A stretch of 64,000 nucleotides of DNA from Nocardioides sp. JQ2195 (GTDB taxonomy: Bacteria; Actinomycetota; Actinomycetes; Propionibacteriales; Nocardioidaceae), in contig NZ_CP050902.1 in NCBI RefSeq assembly GCF_012272695.1, positions 372,001 through 436,000 on the forward strand, written 5' to 3'. The position numbers and the translations under genes are program-made. The notes beneath the pieces are model-generated. The model saw nothing but the letters and a program-made list of their open reading frames with translations. It had not been told where the DNA came from and did no database searches. Numbering within the stretch: position 1 is the stretch's first letter; each line of letters starts with the position of its first letter. Positions 35,815-46,134 of the stretch are shown here, in pieces.

Positions 35815-37287
35815 TCAGAAGCCACCGCCACCGCCGGAGCGGAACGAGGAGCGGGAGCTGCGACCGCCGCCGAACGACGTGAACCGCGACCCGCCCGACC
35901 GGCCGCTGCCCCAACCGCTGCCGCCACCGCCTGCGCTGCCCCCGGTGTCGGACTCCCAGACGAACGTGAAGGCCGGCTCGCCGTCGTCGTCGGGGTCGTC
36001 GCCCAGCCCTGCCCACGTCATGCGGCGCGCCTTCTCGGCCTCCCTGAGCGGGTGTCGGTTGCGCCGCCAGTAGCCGTCCAGGTAGGCCTTGCTGGCGGTG
36101 TCGACCTCCCAGTAGAACCGCAGCCGGCCGGACTTCTCGATCATCCGGATCGGCGGGTCCTGCTCGGCGGCGACCATGTCGGCACAGGCCTGGCAGGCGT
36201 GCACCTTGCGGGTGGACCCCGCCTCGGGTCGGTAGTCGACGGAGGTCGTGCTCGGTCCGTGGCGGGGGTCGTAGAAGCACGGCGGGGTGCGGTCGGGGAC
36301 CGGCTGGCCGGCACGCAGCGCGTCGATCACGGTCAGCTGGTAGCGGGCATCCGCGAGACGGCTGGTGACCTCGGTGGCATCGGCGCCCGTCCTCAGCGAG
36401 TCGATCCGGTGCCGAGCCTGCTCGACGAGGTCCAGCACCGTGAGCGTCGCCTCGGCCAGCGCGGAGTCGGGGTCACCACCGGGCGGGAGCGTCGAGACCC
36501 TCCTCGAGAGCTCGATCACCTCCTCGTTGAGCGGCGGCCGCAGGACCTCGACGACCTCGGCCTCGGCCCTCGAGCGCCGACGGCGACGCCCCCATGCCTT
36601 GCCGCCGGTGACCAGGGCGACCAGGGCCACGATCGGTGCGCAGATCCAGGCCGCCCACCACCAGAACCCGTGGTCGACGTCGTCGCTCTCCTTGATGAAC
36701 TCGGCGATCATCGTCTCGTAGTCCGGTGCACAGCAGCTGATCGCGTCCTCGGCCGCGCCCTCGACGTCGTAGGTCTCGCCCTCCTCGGCCCACTGGCCGG
36801 CATGGAACGACCGGCCCGCACCCTGTGAGGTCGCGTCGACCAGGACGGCGTACGTGCCGTCGGCACCGACCCGGTCGTAGAGCTGGCCGGCCAGCTCGAT
36901 CCCGGTGTAGGCCAGCTCCTTCGAGGAGCCCGGGCTCGAGTAGTCGTAGGACGGCTCGCCGTCGTCGTCGGGCTCCAGCCGGTCCGCCGGGATCACCGCG
37001 ATGCGCAGGGGAGCGTCCGCCTCGGCGGCGAGATCGTCGAGGCGCTCGGCCTCCCTGGCGGAGAAGTTGTACGACGCCACGGAGGGGTCGACGTAGAGCC
37101 CCGGCTGGGCCAGCTCGACCGCCACCCGGTCGAGGTAGGCATCGGCCTCCGCGTGGGCGGCGTAGGACTTGGTCGGCTCGGACCCGTAGGACGCGGCGCT
37201 GTTGTTCCCCTCCTCGTCGTTGAGCGCGAACACCACGATCGGGATGACGAACAGCGCGGGGACGACCTTGGCCAGGTTGATCTTCAT
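35815..37287 (-). CDS. TPM-like membrane protein with Gly/Ser-rich tail
   Basis: A 490-residue protein. An N-terminal signal or anchor (VVPALFVIPIVVFALN) is followed by an external domain of about 180 residues resembling TPM-type domains (DAPLRIAVIPADRL, GADGTYAVLVDA). A membrane helix (GFWWWAAWICAPIVALVALVTGG) and a cytosolic helical region follow. A Cys-rich module (PPCFYDPRHG ... HACQAC) precedes a low-complexity tail (GGSAGGGGSGWGSGRSGG) typical of TPM proteins. It overlaps the upstream paralogue by four bases. Function is unknown. Confidence 0.6.
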   Translation of the reverse strand: MKINLAKVVPALFVIPIVVFALNDEEGNNSAASYGSEPTKSYAAHAEADAYLDRVAVELAQPGLYVDPSVASYNFSAREAERLDDLAAEADAPLRIAVIPADRLEPDDDGEPSYDYSSPGSSKELAYTGIELAGQLYDRVGADGTYAVLVDATSQGAGRSFHAGQWAEEGETYDVEGAAEDAISCCAPDYETMIAEFIKESDDVDHGFWWWAAWICAPIVALVALVTGGKAWGRRRRRSRAEAEVVEVLRPPLNEEVIELSRRVSTLPPGGDPDSALAEATLTVLDLVEQARHRIDSLRTGADATEVTSRLADARYQLTVIDALRAGQPVPDRTPPCFYDPRHGPSTTSVDYRPEAGSTRKVHACQACADMVAAEQDPPIRMIEKSGRLRFYWEVDTASKAYLDGYWRRNRHPLREAEKARRMTWAGLGDDPDDDGEPAFTFVWESDTGGSAGGGGSGWGSGRSGGSRFTSFGGGRSSRSSFRSGGGGGF

Positions 37288-38405
37288 GATTCTCCTCCGG
37301 ACATCCGGGTCAGGCAGTCGTGGCAGACGGGCACGGGGCGCTCGACCCCGCCCGGTGGCGCCCACGACCAGTCGGCGACGGACCTGCCGTGCTCGGGGTC
37401 GATGAAGCAGGTCGCGCGTCGTGGCGGGGGAGCGACGCCGTCGAGTCGTGCCCGGGCGCAGTCGAGCTGCCAGCGGGCGTAGTCCGTGGTCTCCTTCAGC
37501 TGACGCAGCTCATCGTCCGTGGTCAGCGCGTCCACGCGGCGCGAGGCGTCGTGGTAGGCGTCGAGCCCGGCCTGCACGTGGGCGGCGACGGCCGGGTCCG
37601 TCGTGGGGAGGTCCTCGTCGTCGATGCGTTCGCCGAGCCGGGTGACGTCCTCGCGGGCCAGGGCCGCGCGTTCCTCGACGGTGTCGTGCTCGTCGGCCTG
37701 CACCCGGAAGCTCGGACGGTAGGGCGCCGGTCCGGCCCACACCTCGCCGCTGTCCCGGGTCTGCCGGAGGCCGGAGCGTCGCCGCCACAGGAGCACGCCG
37801 ACACCGCCGACGGCCACCACCGCGATGCCGAGGCCGACCCATCCCCACGGCATCCCACCGTCGTCCTCCGACCGGGGAGCGCCCAGCTCGTCGAGGACAC
37901 CGTTCAGCGTCTGGTCGAGCTGTCCGAGCGTGTGCTTCTCCACCTGGCGGGCCATGATCGGGCCGACCTCGTCGTGCGTGCCGACCGCGGCGCCGTAGGT
38001 TCCCACGCCGCCGAACGCGACGACGTAGACACCGTCGGGGCCCAGGGCGTCGGCTGCGGCCGCGATGAAGGCACGCGCGCGCTCCGGGTCACTGCCACCG
38101 GGCGACGAGCCCAGCGCGATCGCGGGCAGCACCGCGATGTGCACGTCGTCGCGCCACCCGTCGATGCGCCGGACCAGCTGGTCGGCGTCCTCCGGCGAGA
38201 GCGCGCCCGACTGGGGGCTGACGTAGACCGGGGTGTCGTGCCACGCCTCGACGACCGTGGCGACGTAGTCGTCGGCGGCCAGCGGTTGCCCGGCGATCGT
38301 GTTCGGTGCGGCTGCGGCGGGCTCCGCGACGGCACTCGACAGCCCCGCCGGTACGGCGTACGAGCCGAGGGCGAGGGCCGCGGAGAGAACGAGGGAGGCG
38401 ATCAC
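37284..38405 (-). CDS. TPM-like membrane protein, paralogue of its neighbour
   Basis: A 373-residue protein with a signal peptide (SLVLSAALALGSYAVPAGLSSAVA). An external domain follows (ADQLVRRIDGWRDDVHIAVLPAIAL, GPDGVYVVAFGG), then one membrane helix (GWVGLGIAVVAVGGVGVLLW), a cytosolic helical segment and a C-terminal Cys module (TCFIDPEHG ... VCHDC). The order of parts and the CF-DP-HG and C-x2-C motifs are shared with the next gene, so the pair arose by duplication and probably works as a complex. The module could bind zinc (inference). Confidence 0.6.
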   Translation of the reverse strand: MIASLVLSAALALGSYAVPAGLSSAVAEPAAAAPNTIAGQPLAADDYVATVVEAWHDTPVYVSPQSGALSPEDADQLVRRIDGWRDDVHIAVLPAIALGSSPGGSDPERARAFIAAAADALGPDGVYVVAFGGVGTYGAAVGTHDEVGPIMARQVEKHTLGQLDQTLNGVLDELGAPRSEDDGGMPWGWVGLGIAVVAVGGVGVLLWRRRSGLRQTRDSGEVWAGPAPYRPSFRVQADEHDTVEERAALAREDVTRLGERIDDEDLPTTDPAVAAHVQAGLDAYHDASRRVDALTTDDELRQLKETTDYARWQLDCARARLDGVAPPPRRATCFIDPEHGRSVADWSWAPPGGVERPVPVCHDCLTRMSGGES

Positions 38406-38473
38406 GGACTGTTCCTACCCCAGTGAGGGCCCCTTCACACCGAGATCGACGTACCGCGGGTAGGTTTCACCGC

Positions 38474-39505
<1,032 letters not shown>

Positions 39506-39552
39506 CGCGCTGGCGCTGCGCGGCTACTGCTCCTGCGCGGCTTTCTGCGCCG

Positions 39553-40425
39553 CTACTGCGCTGGCGCGGCTGACCCGCGGCGATACTGGACGTGGGTGTC
39601 GGCGTCGGCGTGGGTGAACCCGAGCCCCTCGTAGACCGCCCGCGCCGGCAGGTTGTCGGACTCCACGTAGAGGATCACCTCGCCGTCGGGGGCCAGGGCC
39701 GACGCGAGGTGCTGGAGCCCGGCCAGGGTCAGTGCCTTGCCGAGCCCCCGGCCCTGGGCCTCGGGGTCGATGCCGACGACGTACACCTCGCCGGTCGCCT
39801 CCGAGTGTTGCTTGGTCCAGTGGAAGCCGAGCATCCGGTCACCCTCCGTCGCGACCAGGAGGCCGGCCGGGTCGAACCACGGCTCCGCCATCCGCTCGGC
39901 CAGGTTGTCGGCGTCCATCGAGCCCTGCTCGGGGTGTGTGGCGAACGCCGCCGCGTTGACCCGGAGCAGCTCCTGCGCGTCACCCTCCTGGAAGCCGCGG
40001 ATCCCAACGCTGGTTGAGGATTCGGGCAGCTCGAGCGCGACCGGACGCCGCATCACCCACAGCTCTCGGGCCCGGTCGAACCCCCGTTGCTCCGCGAGCA
40101 CGGCGGCCGCCGGGTGGTCGCCGTGGGACCACGCGGAGAGGGCGAGGTGGGCAGTCGCGTCCGCGAGCGTCGTACCGAAGCCGGCTCCGCGGGCCGAGGG
40201 TGCCACGGCGATGTCGACCCCGTCCTCGTGGAGCAGGGCGAAGCCGGAGTCGCCGACCAGCCAGAGCCGTGAGCCCTCGAGACCGCGGTGCTTGAGCCGC
40301 AGCGCGGCCGACTCGTCGAGGGGGTCCTGCTGGTCGCCGGTCGCGCAGGCGGCGCGGACCCGTTGCAGCGCGCTCAGCGACTCGTCGTCGAGGGTGGTGA
40401 TCTCGGTCAGCTGCGCGGAGGCCAT
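39553..40425 (-). CDS. mshD: Mycothiol synthase
   Basis: A 290-residue protein with two tandem GNAT domains, the architecture of MshD, which acetylates Cys-GlcN-Ins in the last step of mycothiol synthesis. The C-terminal active domain has VYVVGIDPEAQGRGLGKALTLAGLQHL and LYVESDNLPARAVYEGLGF; the N-terminal domain has a weaker motif (VAPSARGAGFGTTL). Mycothiol is the actinobacterial thiol, supporting the lineage call. Its neighbour glnR is conserved next to mshD in related genomes (Rv0818-Rv0819, from memory). Confidence 0.92.
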   Translation of the reverse strand: MASAQLTEITTLDDESLSALQRVRAACATGDQQDPLDESAALRLKHRGLEGSRLWLVGDSGFALLHEDGVDIAVAPSARGAGFGTTLADATAHLALSAWSHGDHPAAAVLAEQRGFDRARELWVMRRPVALELPESSTSVGIRGFQEGDAQELLRVNAAAFATHPEQGSMDADNLAERMAEPWFDPAGLLVATEGDRMLGFHWTKQHSEATGEVYVVGIDPEAQGRGLGKALTLAGLQHLASALAPDGEVILYVESDNLPARAVYEGLGFTHADADTHVQYRRGSAAPAQ

Positions 40426-40462
40426 GCCTGCGAGCGTAGTCGGGCCGGTTCGGCCGGGACGA

Positions 40463-40503
40463 CAAGGATTGCCCGTTCGCGCAGCAAGGATTGCCCGTTC
40501 GCG
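40463..40503. repeat. Two 19-bp direct repeats between mshD and glnR
   Basis: CAAGGATTGCCCGTTCGCG occurs at 40463-40481 and 40485-40503, identical, with three bases between. They lie just after the glnR stop on its strand and upstream of mshD. Confidence 0.8.
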
Positions 40504-40506
40504 GCG

Positions 40507-41226
40507 TCAGGAGTCGGAGTCGACGGTCTCCGGAGCCGGCTGCTTGGACTTCGCCGGAGCGACGAAGCGGTAGCCGACGTTGCGCACGGTGCCGATCAGC
40601 GTCTCGTGCTCGGGGCCGAGCTTGGCGCGCAGGCGGCGGACGTGCACGTCGACGGTGCGGGTGCCACCGAAGTAGTCATAGCCCCAGACCTCCTGGAGCA
40701 GCTGGTCGCGGCTGAACACGCGCCCGGGGTGCTGGGCGAGGTACTTCAGCAGCTCGAACTCCTTGAAGGTGAGGTCGAGCGTGCGCTTGCCGAGCCTGGC
40801 GGTGTAGGTCACGTCGTCGACGACCACGTCACCGCTGCGGATCAGGTGGGACTCGGGGTCGTCGGAGTCACGCTGGGCGAGGCGTCCGACGGCCAGCCGG
40901 ATGCGGGCCTCGAGCTCGGCCGGGCCGCAGGTGTCCAGGACGACGTCGTCCATGCCCCAGTCGGTCGCGACCACGCCGAGCCCACCCTCGGTGAGGATCA
41001 GCAGGACAGGGATGTCGGACCCGGTCGTGCGGATCAGGCGGCACAGGTCGCGCGCGTGGGCGAGGTCGCGGCGGCCGTCGACCAGCAACAGGTCGGACTC
41101 CGGCGCGTCGATGAGGGCACTGCCCTCCGCGGGCAGGATCTTGACCTGGTGGCTGAGCAGGGCCAGGCCGGGAAGAACCTCGGCCGATGGCTGGAGCGCG
41201 CTGGTGAGGAGAAGCAGTGTGCTCAC
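40507..41226 (-). CDS. glnR: GlnR-type nitrogen response regulator
   Basis: A 239-residue OmpR-family protein. The receiver-like domain keeps an Asp in [10 protein letters not shown] but is otherwise atypical, as in GlnR, which works without a partner kinase. The C-terminal winged helix ([41 protein letters not shown], read as consecutive segments) and [13 protein letters not shown] match Streptomyces GlnR closely. It controls glutamine synthetase, ammonium and nitrate genes. GTG 41226 follows GGAGTCCCG. It sits in the conserved context with mshD. Confidence 0.9.
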   Translation of the reverse strand: MSTLLLLTSALQPSAEVLPGLALLSHQVKILPAEGSALIDAPESDLLLVDGRRDLAHARDLCRLIRTTGSDIPVLLILTEGGLGVVATDWGMDDVVLDTCGPAELEARIRLAVGRLAQRDSDDPESHLIRSGDVVVDDVTYTARLGKRTLDLTFKEFELLKYLAQHPGRVFSRDQLLQEVWGYDYFGGTRTVDVHVRRLRAKLGPEHETLIGTVRNVGYRFVAPAKSKQPAPETVDSDS

Positions 41227-41280
41227 CGGGACTCCTTCCCGCGGGTGCTCGAACCCGCATGATGGGACAGAATATCCGTC

Positions 41281-41583
41281 ATGAGCCCGGAATCGTCGCC
41301 GTCCTCGCAGAACGAGACACAGATCATCGTCCGCTACTGGGCGTCCGCGCGCGCCGCGACGGGGGTGAACGAGGACCGTCTCTCGACGGACGGGACTCTC
41401 TCGATCAGCGACGTCCGCGATCGGGTCCTGGCCCTGCACCCCGACTCGGACAACCTCGAGCGGGTGGTCGCCTCGTGCTCCGTGCTGGTCGACGACGAGC
41501 CCCTCGGACGCCGTGATCCGAGCACGGTCCTGGTCTCGCCGGGTCAGTCGGTGGAGTTCCTGCCGCCGTTCGCGGGTGGCTGA
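41281..41583 (+). CDS. MoaD/ThiS-family sulfur-carrier protein
   Basis: A 100-residue beta-grasp protein ending in the diagnostic GG (EFLPPFAGG), which is activated as an adenylate and thiocarboxylate to carry sulfur for molybdopterin or thiamin-like synthesis. [12 protein letters not shown] at the N-terminus matches MoaD. AGAATA six bases before the ATG suggests a leaderless transcript. It is divergent from glnR and 62 bp before the thioredoxin gene, so it fits a sulfur-transfer neighbourhood. Confidence 0.82.
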   Translation: MSPESSPSSQNETQIIVRYWASARAATGVNEDRLSTDGTLSISDVRDRVLALHPDSDNLERVVASCSVLVDDEPLGRRDPSTVLVSPGQSVEFLPPFAGG

Positions 41584-41645
41584 GCCGGGAGGACCCGGCC
41601 GCGTGAGCCGGGAACATCTGCGGTGCCCGGTCGGTTGAGGTTGTC

Positions 41646-42101
41646 GTGAGCTCTGGTCAGGTCGTCCTGCTGGTCGTGGTGCCGCTCGCCCTGGCATTCG
41701 GGCTGTGGCGGATGCTCGGCGACGGCAGGTTCCGCGGCACGCACCAGGTCCAGGGGAGTCCGTCGCGCGAACCGGTGGAGGTCGAGGAACAGGTGTCCAG
41801 CATCCTGTCCGGCACCGAGATCGACCACACGCTGGGCGAGAAGGCCACGCTGCTGCAGTTCTCCAGCGCATTCTGTGCCCCGTGCCGGGCCACCCGCCGC
41901 GTGCTCGCCGACATCGCCGAGGTGGTGCCGGGCGTGACGCACGTCGAGGTGGACGCGGAGAAGCACCTCGACCTGGTCCGCCGGGTGGGCATCCTGCGTA
42001 CGCCGACCACGCTGGTGCTGGATCCGCAGGGACGTGAGGTCACCCGGGCCAGTGGTGCGCCACGCAAGGAGCAGGTGCTCTCCGCGCTCGCCTCGATCTG
42101 A
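41646..42101 (+). CDS. Membrane-anchored thioredoxin-fold protein
   Basis: A 151-residue protein: one N-terminal membrane helix ([19 protein letters not shown]), then a thioredoxin domain with the redox pair CAPC in [19 protein letters not shown] and the cis-Pro loop [10 protein letters not shown]. It resembles M. tuberculosis ThiX (Rv0816c), encoded beside cysA2-sseC2 (from memory). Here the matching DUF4395-rhodanese-DUF1416 genes lie about 19 kb away, beyond the glycan island. Confidence 0.85.
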   Translation: MSSGQVVLLVVVPLALAFGLWRMLGDGRFRGTHQVQGSPSREPVEVEEQVSSILSGTEIDHTLGEKATLLQFSSAFCAPCRATRRVLADIAEVVPGVTHVEVDAEKHLDLVRRVGILRTPTTLVLDPQGREVTRASGAPRKEQVLSALASI

Positions 42102-42136
42102 CGCCGCCGGCTCCGGCCCCTCCGGAGATGGACGTG

Positions 42137-42168
42137 GATCGCAGTCACCTGGTGACAGTGAATCGCGC
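42137..42168. repeat. Palindromic repeat, family B copy 1 (left edge of the island)
   Basis: GATCGC and GCGATT-type arms flank the inner palindrome GTCACCTGGTGAC. The 26 bases from 42144 (the core and its right arm) recur in inverted orientation at 51384-51420. It lies between the thioredoxin stop and the first island gene. Confidence 0.75.
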
Positions 42169-42212
42169 GCATCTGCGGGCAACGGCTGCTCGAGCGTCGA
42201 GCTGGCGAGGGG

Positions 42213-43019
42213 TCAGCGTTTCCGGACGAAGACCATCAGGGTGGAGGCCAGCCGCGGCGGCGTGACCCGGTCGAGCAGCTGGGCAGCCCGCCAGGCCGGC
42301 ACCGAGCTGCCCATGTAGGTCGGCTCGGAGCTGTGGCCGTAGACCACCAGCTCGTGCGGCGAGGGGAACAGTCGCCTCAGGTCACGACGCGTGTTCATGT
42401 GGTACTCGACCGGGAACACGTCCTCGGCCTTGCGACCCGGCTGCAGCCGCGCGAGCACCCGCGTGTGCAGGTCGTTCGGCACGGTGCGGGCACCGACCCC
42501 GATCAACCCCCACTTGTTGGGGGTGCGGGCACAGAACCATCCCCCCGGCTTCAGCACCCGCATCACCTCGCCGGCGACCTGCGGCGCATCGGACTCGGTG
42601 ACGTGCTCGAGCACGTAGTCGGCGAGCACCAGGTCGAACGTGGAGTCGGCGTAGGGGATCGGTGAGCCGGAGGGCACCACCTGGGCGTCCTCGAGGGTCG
42701 GGTTGGAGATCACCGCGTCGTCGACGTCGACGCCGACCACCCGGCGTACGCGCTCGTGGAAGGAGCGCAGGAACGTGTGCGTCGCGGGCATCGGGTCATG
42801 TGCCCACTGGCCGCGACCGGCTCCGAAGTCGAGCACCTCGGAGGACGGGTCGAGCAGCGCGTTGACCCGCGTGTAGAAGTCGACGAACCCGTCGCGGCGG
42901 GTGTAGCCACCGACGGACGCCTCCGGATAGAGACGGGCCAGGGTGGGGCTGGGGGAGAAGCCGGTCTCGGTCGTCTCGACGTCGGGGGAATCCATCTCGA
43001 CCCTTCGCGTGGCAGTCAT
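42213..43019 (-). CDS. Class I SAM methyltransferase (island)
   Basis: A 268-residue methyltransferase with motif I VLDFGAGRGQWA at about 63-74, the acidic residue in GVDVDDAV, FDLVLADYVLEHVTE (motif IV) and EVMRVLKPGGWFCARTPNKWG (motif VI). The form resembles Methyltransf_11 enzymes in polysaccharide loci that methylate sugars or lipid-linked glycans. It touches the sulfotransferase gene upstream: its ATG overlaps that stop by one base. Confidence 0.82.
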   Translation of the reverse strand: MTATRRVEMDSPDVETTETGFSPSPTLARLYPEASVGGYTRRDGFVDFYTRVNALLDPSSEVLDFGAGRGQWAHDPMPATHTFLRSFHERVRRVVGVDVDDAVISNPTLEDAQVVPSGSPIPYADSTFDLVLADYVLEHVTESDAPQVAGEVMRVLKPGGWFCARTPNKWGLIGVGARTVPNDLHTRVLARLQPGRKAEDVFPVEYHMNTRRDLRRLFPSPHELVVYGHSSEPTYMGSSVPAWRAAQLLDRVTPPRLASTLMVFVRKR

Positions 43020-43921
43020 CAGTCGTCGTACCCCAGCCTGGCGGCCAGGCCCGGTGCCAGGGCATCGACGGCCGCATGGTGCTCGTCGGTGAAGAGGTCG
43101 CGGAACGTCGTGCGGTCGACCCGGTAGTGCGACTCCGACCCCTCCGCACGCTGGGCCAGGTCCTTGACCTGCAGCGCCTCCCGGGACACGTCGGTGAGCA
43201 CCGTCTCGAGCTCGTCGGGAGCCAGGTCGATCTCGCAGTGCTTGAAGATCGCGGCCACGGTGGCGCGCGGATCACGCTGGACCTCCTCGAGCCTGAAGGT
43301 GGCCACGTCCGGGTCCGAGACGCCCTCCCACGTGGCCATCTCCTGCAGCCGGGAGCCACCGAGCCGGATGATCTCGAGCAGGCCCTCCTCCACCGGCATC
43401 GCGCGCAGCTCCTCGCGCCAGCTCTCGTAGCCGGCCACCGGACGGTGGGTCCCGATCGCGGAGAAGTAGCCCGAGACGAACAGGTCGCGCGGGTCGCGGA
43501 ACATGTAGACCAACCGGTGGGGGTGCCGGTGCGTCATCGTCAGGTACTCGTCGTGGCTGAAGTAGAGCCCCGGCACGAACGTCGCGGCGGGGAACGGCTT
43601 CGACGGCTTGAGCTGGTAGTCGAGCTGGGGCAGCGTGAACAGCCCGGTGTGACGGCGTACGACGGGGTGGTCGAAGAGGGCCTTCATCCACTGCGACCCG
43701 GCCTTCGGCGACCCGGCCGCATAGATGTTCGCGATCGCCGGCACCCGCCCCGACCGCTCCAGGCGTACGCCGCGGGCGCGTGCACCGACGTGGACGGCGC
43801 GCTTGATGGTGTTGCGGGCGGGGTCCCACTGCACGGCGCGGGTGGCCCACTCGCGAGCGGACTGGCCGCGCGCGGGCGCCTCGGGCGTGGACGGCGACAA
43901 GCGAAACCTCCGGGTCAACAT
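43019..43921 (-). CDS. PAPS-dependent sulfotransferase
   Basis: A 300-residue sulfotransferase. The 5'-phosphosulfate loop is SPKAGSQWMKALFDHP (family PKSGTTW) and the 3'-phosphate motif is YMFRDPRDLFVSGYFS; the C-terminal YRVDRTTFRDLFTDEH corresponds to the usual late loop. It transfers sulfate from PAPS to a hydroxyl, here probably of a glycan or glycolipid made by the island (inference). Its size fits Sulfotransfer_1 enzymes. PAPS synthesis genes are not in the window. Confidence 0.82.
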   Translation of the reverse strand: MLTRRFRLSPSTPEAPARGQSAREWATRAVQWDPARNTIKRAVHVGARARGVRLERSGRVPAIANIYAAGSPKAGSQWMKALFDHPVVRRHTGLFTLPQLDYQLKPSKPFPAATFVPGLYFSHDEYLTMTHRHPHRLVYMFRDPRDLFVSGYFSAIGTHRPVAGYESWREELRAMPVEEGLLEIIRLGGSRLQEMATWEGVSDPDVATFRLEEVQRDPRATVAAIFKHCEIDLAPDELETVLTDVSREALQVKDLAQRAEGSESHYRVDRTTFRDLFTDEHHAAVDALAPGLAARLGYDD

Positions 43922-44053
43922 GCGTAGCCGCGCCGGTTCGGGCGCGTTGTAGGAGAAACGCCGCAGGGTTGCGTTCGGTTACGCTACCCGCGCCGCGTGA
44001 CCCCGACAGCGGCCACCCGACAGCGGCCGGACAGACCAGCCAAGAGGACGACC

Positions 44054-45358
44054 TTGAGCCAGAGCGAGGAACCGAGCACCGGCTCGGCCGGTCGTCGCCT
44101 GAGCGTGATCACCGTCGACCAGGTCATCTCCGGTGCGTCCAACCTGCTGATCGCGGTGCTCGCGGCCCGGTTCCTGGGGGTCGAGTCCTTCGGTCTCTTC
44201 GGCATCATCTTCATGGTCTACGTGACCGCCCAAGGCCTGGCCCGGGCGATGGTCTGCGAGCCGGTGCTGGTGCACCCCGAGGAGGCCGAGCACCGTCCGG
44301 GGCAGGTGATCGGATCGGCCGTCGTGGTCGGGTCGCTGATCGCCCTCGTGGTGCTGGCCAGTGCGCTCGTCGCCCACCCCTTCTCCACGGACCTGCGCAA
44401 CGGTTTGCTGGTGCTCGCGGTGAGCCTGCCGTTGCTGGTCCTGCACGACCTGGGCCGGTACCTCGGCTTCGCCACCCACGTGCCGAGCCGCTCGCTCGTC
44501 CTCGACGTGGTGTGGCTGGTGCTGCTGGTCGCCGCCATCGCCGCGCTCTTCGTGCTCGACCTGCAGACCCTCACCTGGTTCATGGTGGCGTGGGCCGGCA
44601 CCGGTGCGGTCGCCGCACTGCTGGTGCTCTGGCAGCACCGCACCCACCGGATCACGCCCGACCTCAGCTGGTTGCGCGCGAGGTGGAGCTTCTCGTGGCG
44701 CTACCTGCTCTCCTTCGTCGCGACGTACGGCGCGTCCTTGGCCACCACGGTCGCGATCGCCGGGGTGGCCGGCGCCCGGGCCCTCGGTGGCGTGCGCGGT
44801 GCGTTGCTGCTGGTGCGCCCGTTCATGACCTTCCAGACCGCCTCGGTCGCCGCCGGGATCGCGGAGATCGCCCACCTCGACGCCGGGCGGGACGTGCTTC
44901 GCCGCCATGCTCGTCGTACGACGGTGCTCACGACGCTGGTCGCCGGGCTGAACCTGCTGGTGCTGCTCCTCCTCCCCGGCTGGCTGGGTCGCGCGGTCCT
45001 CGGCGAGACGTGGGAGGTGACCGAGCCGCTGATGCTCCCGGCCGGACTGCAGATCGTGTTCCTCGCCCTCGTCACCGGACCACGGTCGGGGCTGCTCGGC
45101 GTACGCGCGATCCAGAAGACCGTCGTCATCGACGTGGTGAGCACGGTGATCCTGCTGGTGCTCACGGTGGCGGGCGCCGCCCTCGACGGCGCGGTCGGGG
45201 CGTTCTGGGGCGTGGCGATCGGGCAGGGCGTGATCGCGGCGATCTGGTGGAGCGTCTTCTGGCGGCACACCGGGCGCTCGTCGCGGGGGTGGCGTGCCCG
45301 ACGCGACCGTGACCTTGCCCCCGCTGCGACCGTTGGTGTTGACGACAGCGACCTCTGA
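44054..45358 (+). CDS. Polysaccharide flippase (Wzx/MOP-like)
   Basis: A 434-residue membrane protein with about 12 hydrophobic segments (VISGASNLLIAVLAARFLG, FGLFGIIFMVYVTAQGLA, VSTVILLVLTVAGAAL). GRFLGVESFGLFG-like pacing near the N-terminus is typical of oligosaccharide flippases that move lipid-linked repeat units across the membrane. I chose TTG 44054 because AAGAGGA lies just upstream; GTG 43997 lacks a ribosome site and would add an unlike tail. It provides the export step for the island product. Confidence 0.8.
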   Translation: MSQSEEPSTGSAGRRLSVITVDQVISGASNLLIAVLAARFLGVESFGLFGIIFMVYVTAQGLARAMVCEPVLVHPEEAEHRPGQVIGSAVVVGSLIALVVLASALVAHPFSTDLRNGLLVLAVSLPLLVLHDLGRYLGFATHVPSRSLVLDVVWLVLLVAAIAALFVLDLQTLTWFMVAWAGTGAVAALLVLWQHRTHRITPDLSWLRARWSFSWRYLLSFVATYGASLATTVAIAGVAGARALGGVRGALLLVRPFMTFQTASVAAGIAEIAHLDAGRDVLRRHARRTTVLTTLVAGLNLLVLLLLPGWLGRAVLGETWEVTEPLMLPAGLQIVFLALVTGPRSGLLGVRAIQKTVVIDVVSTVILLVLTVAGAALDGAVGAFWGVAIGQGVIAAIWWSVFWRHTGRSSRGWRARRDRDLAPAATVGVDDSDL

Positions 45359-45413
45359 CTGCTGTCCTGCGACAGCGTCCCTGACGGCGTCCCCGAAAGG
45401 CAAAGAACCCACC

Positions 45414-46070
45414 GTGCTGAAGAACCCCACGCTGATGAATGCCCTGCGCTTCGTGAAGTACGCGCCCGGACGGGCCAGGGACGCCGCGATCGGCAAGAAC
45501 ATCGCCAACCTGAACCGGCTGGTGAAGGCCGGCCGGGTGACGGTGGGCGACCACACCTACGGCGGACCGCCGATGATCAAGACGTTCACCCACGACAACA
45601 CCAGGCTGGAGATCGGGAGGTACTCCTCCATCTCCGGTGACGCGCTGGTCCTGCTCGGCGGCAGGCACGCGACCGACGCGCTGACCACCTACCCGCACCG
45701 GATCCTGTGGCGGATGGAGGGTGCGGGTGAGGACGGCTTCCCGATGCACTCCGCAGACTCGTTCATCGGCTCGGACGTGTGGCTGTGTGACGGCGCGATC
45801 GTGCTGACCGGCATCCGGATCGGTCACGGCGCGATCGTCGGTGCCGGTGCCGTGGTGACCAAGGACGTGCCCGACTACGCGATCGTGGGGGGCAACCCGG
45901 CGAAGGTCATCTCCTACCGGTTCCCCGAGGAGCAGCGCAAGGCACTGCTCGAGATCGCCTGGTGGGACTGGCCCGACGAGGACGTCCGCGACGCCGTCCC
46001 GCTGATCGCCGGCAAGGACGTGGAGGCGTTCATCGCGTACGCGAAGGAACGCGAAGCACGACTGCGCTGA
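45414..46070 (+). CDS. CatB-type hexapeptide O-acetyltransferase
   Basis: A 218-residue left-handed beta-helix acetyltransferase. Hexapeptide runs are clear in SFIGSDVWLCDGAIVLTGIRIGHGAIVGAGAVVTKDV (read as successive short segments) with the terminal AIVGGNPAKVI; the DNTRLEIGRYSSIS segment resembles xenobiotic/virginiamycin acetyltransferases. Enzymes of this type O-acetylate sugars in polysaccharide loci. GTG 45414 is chosen because upstream sequence is unlike the family; ATG 45435 is also possible. Confidence 0.85.
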   Translation: MLKNPTLMNALRFVKYAPGRARDAAIGKNIANLNRLVKAGRVTVGDHTYGGPPMIKTFTHDNTRLEIGRYSSISGDALVLLGGRHATDALTTYPHRILWRMEGAGEDGFPMHSADSFIGSDVWLCDGAIVLTGIRIGHGAIVGAGAVVTKDVPDYAIVGGNPAKVISYRFPEEQRKALLEIAWWDWPDEDVRDAVPLIAGKDVEAFIAYAKEREARLR

Positions 46071-46134
46071 CTCCGCATCCCCAAAATCTGGGAAATGCCT
46101 GCGGGCTGACCTGCCGTCCCGCCATGCTGTGCGA

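Noticed and set aside
39506-39552. GCGCGGCTACTGC-like repetition between the esterase and mshD
   Set aside because: It is short, irregular and may be only a GC-rich terminator region; not enough to call a repeat.
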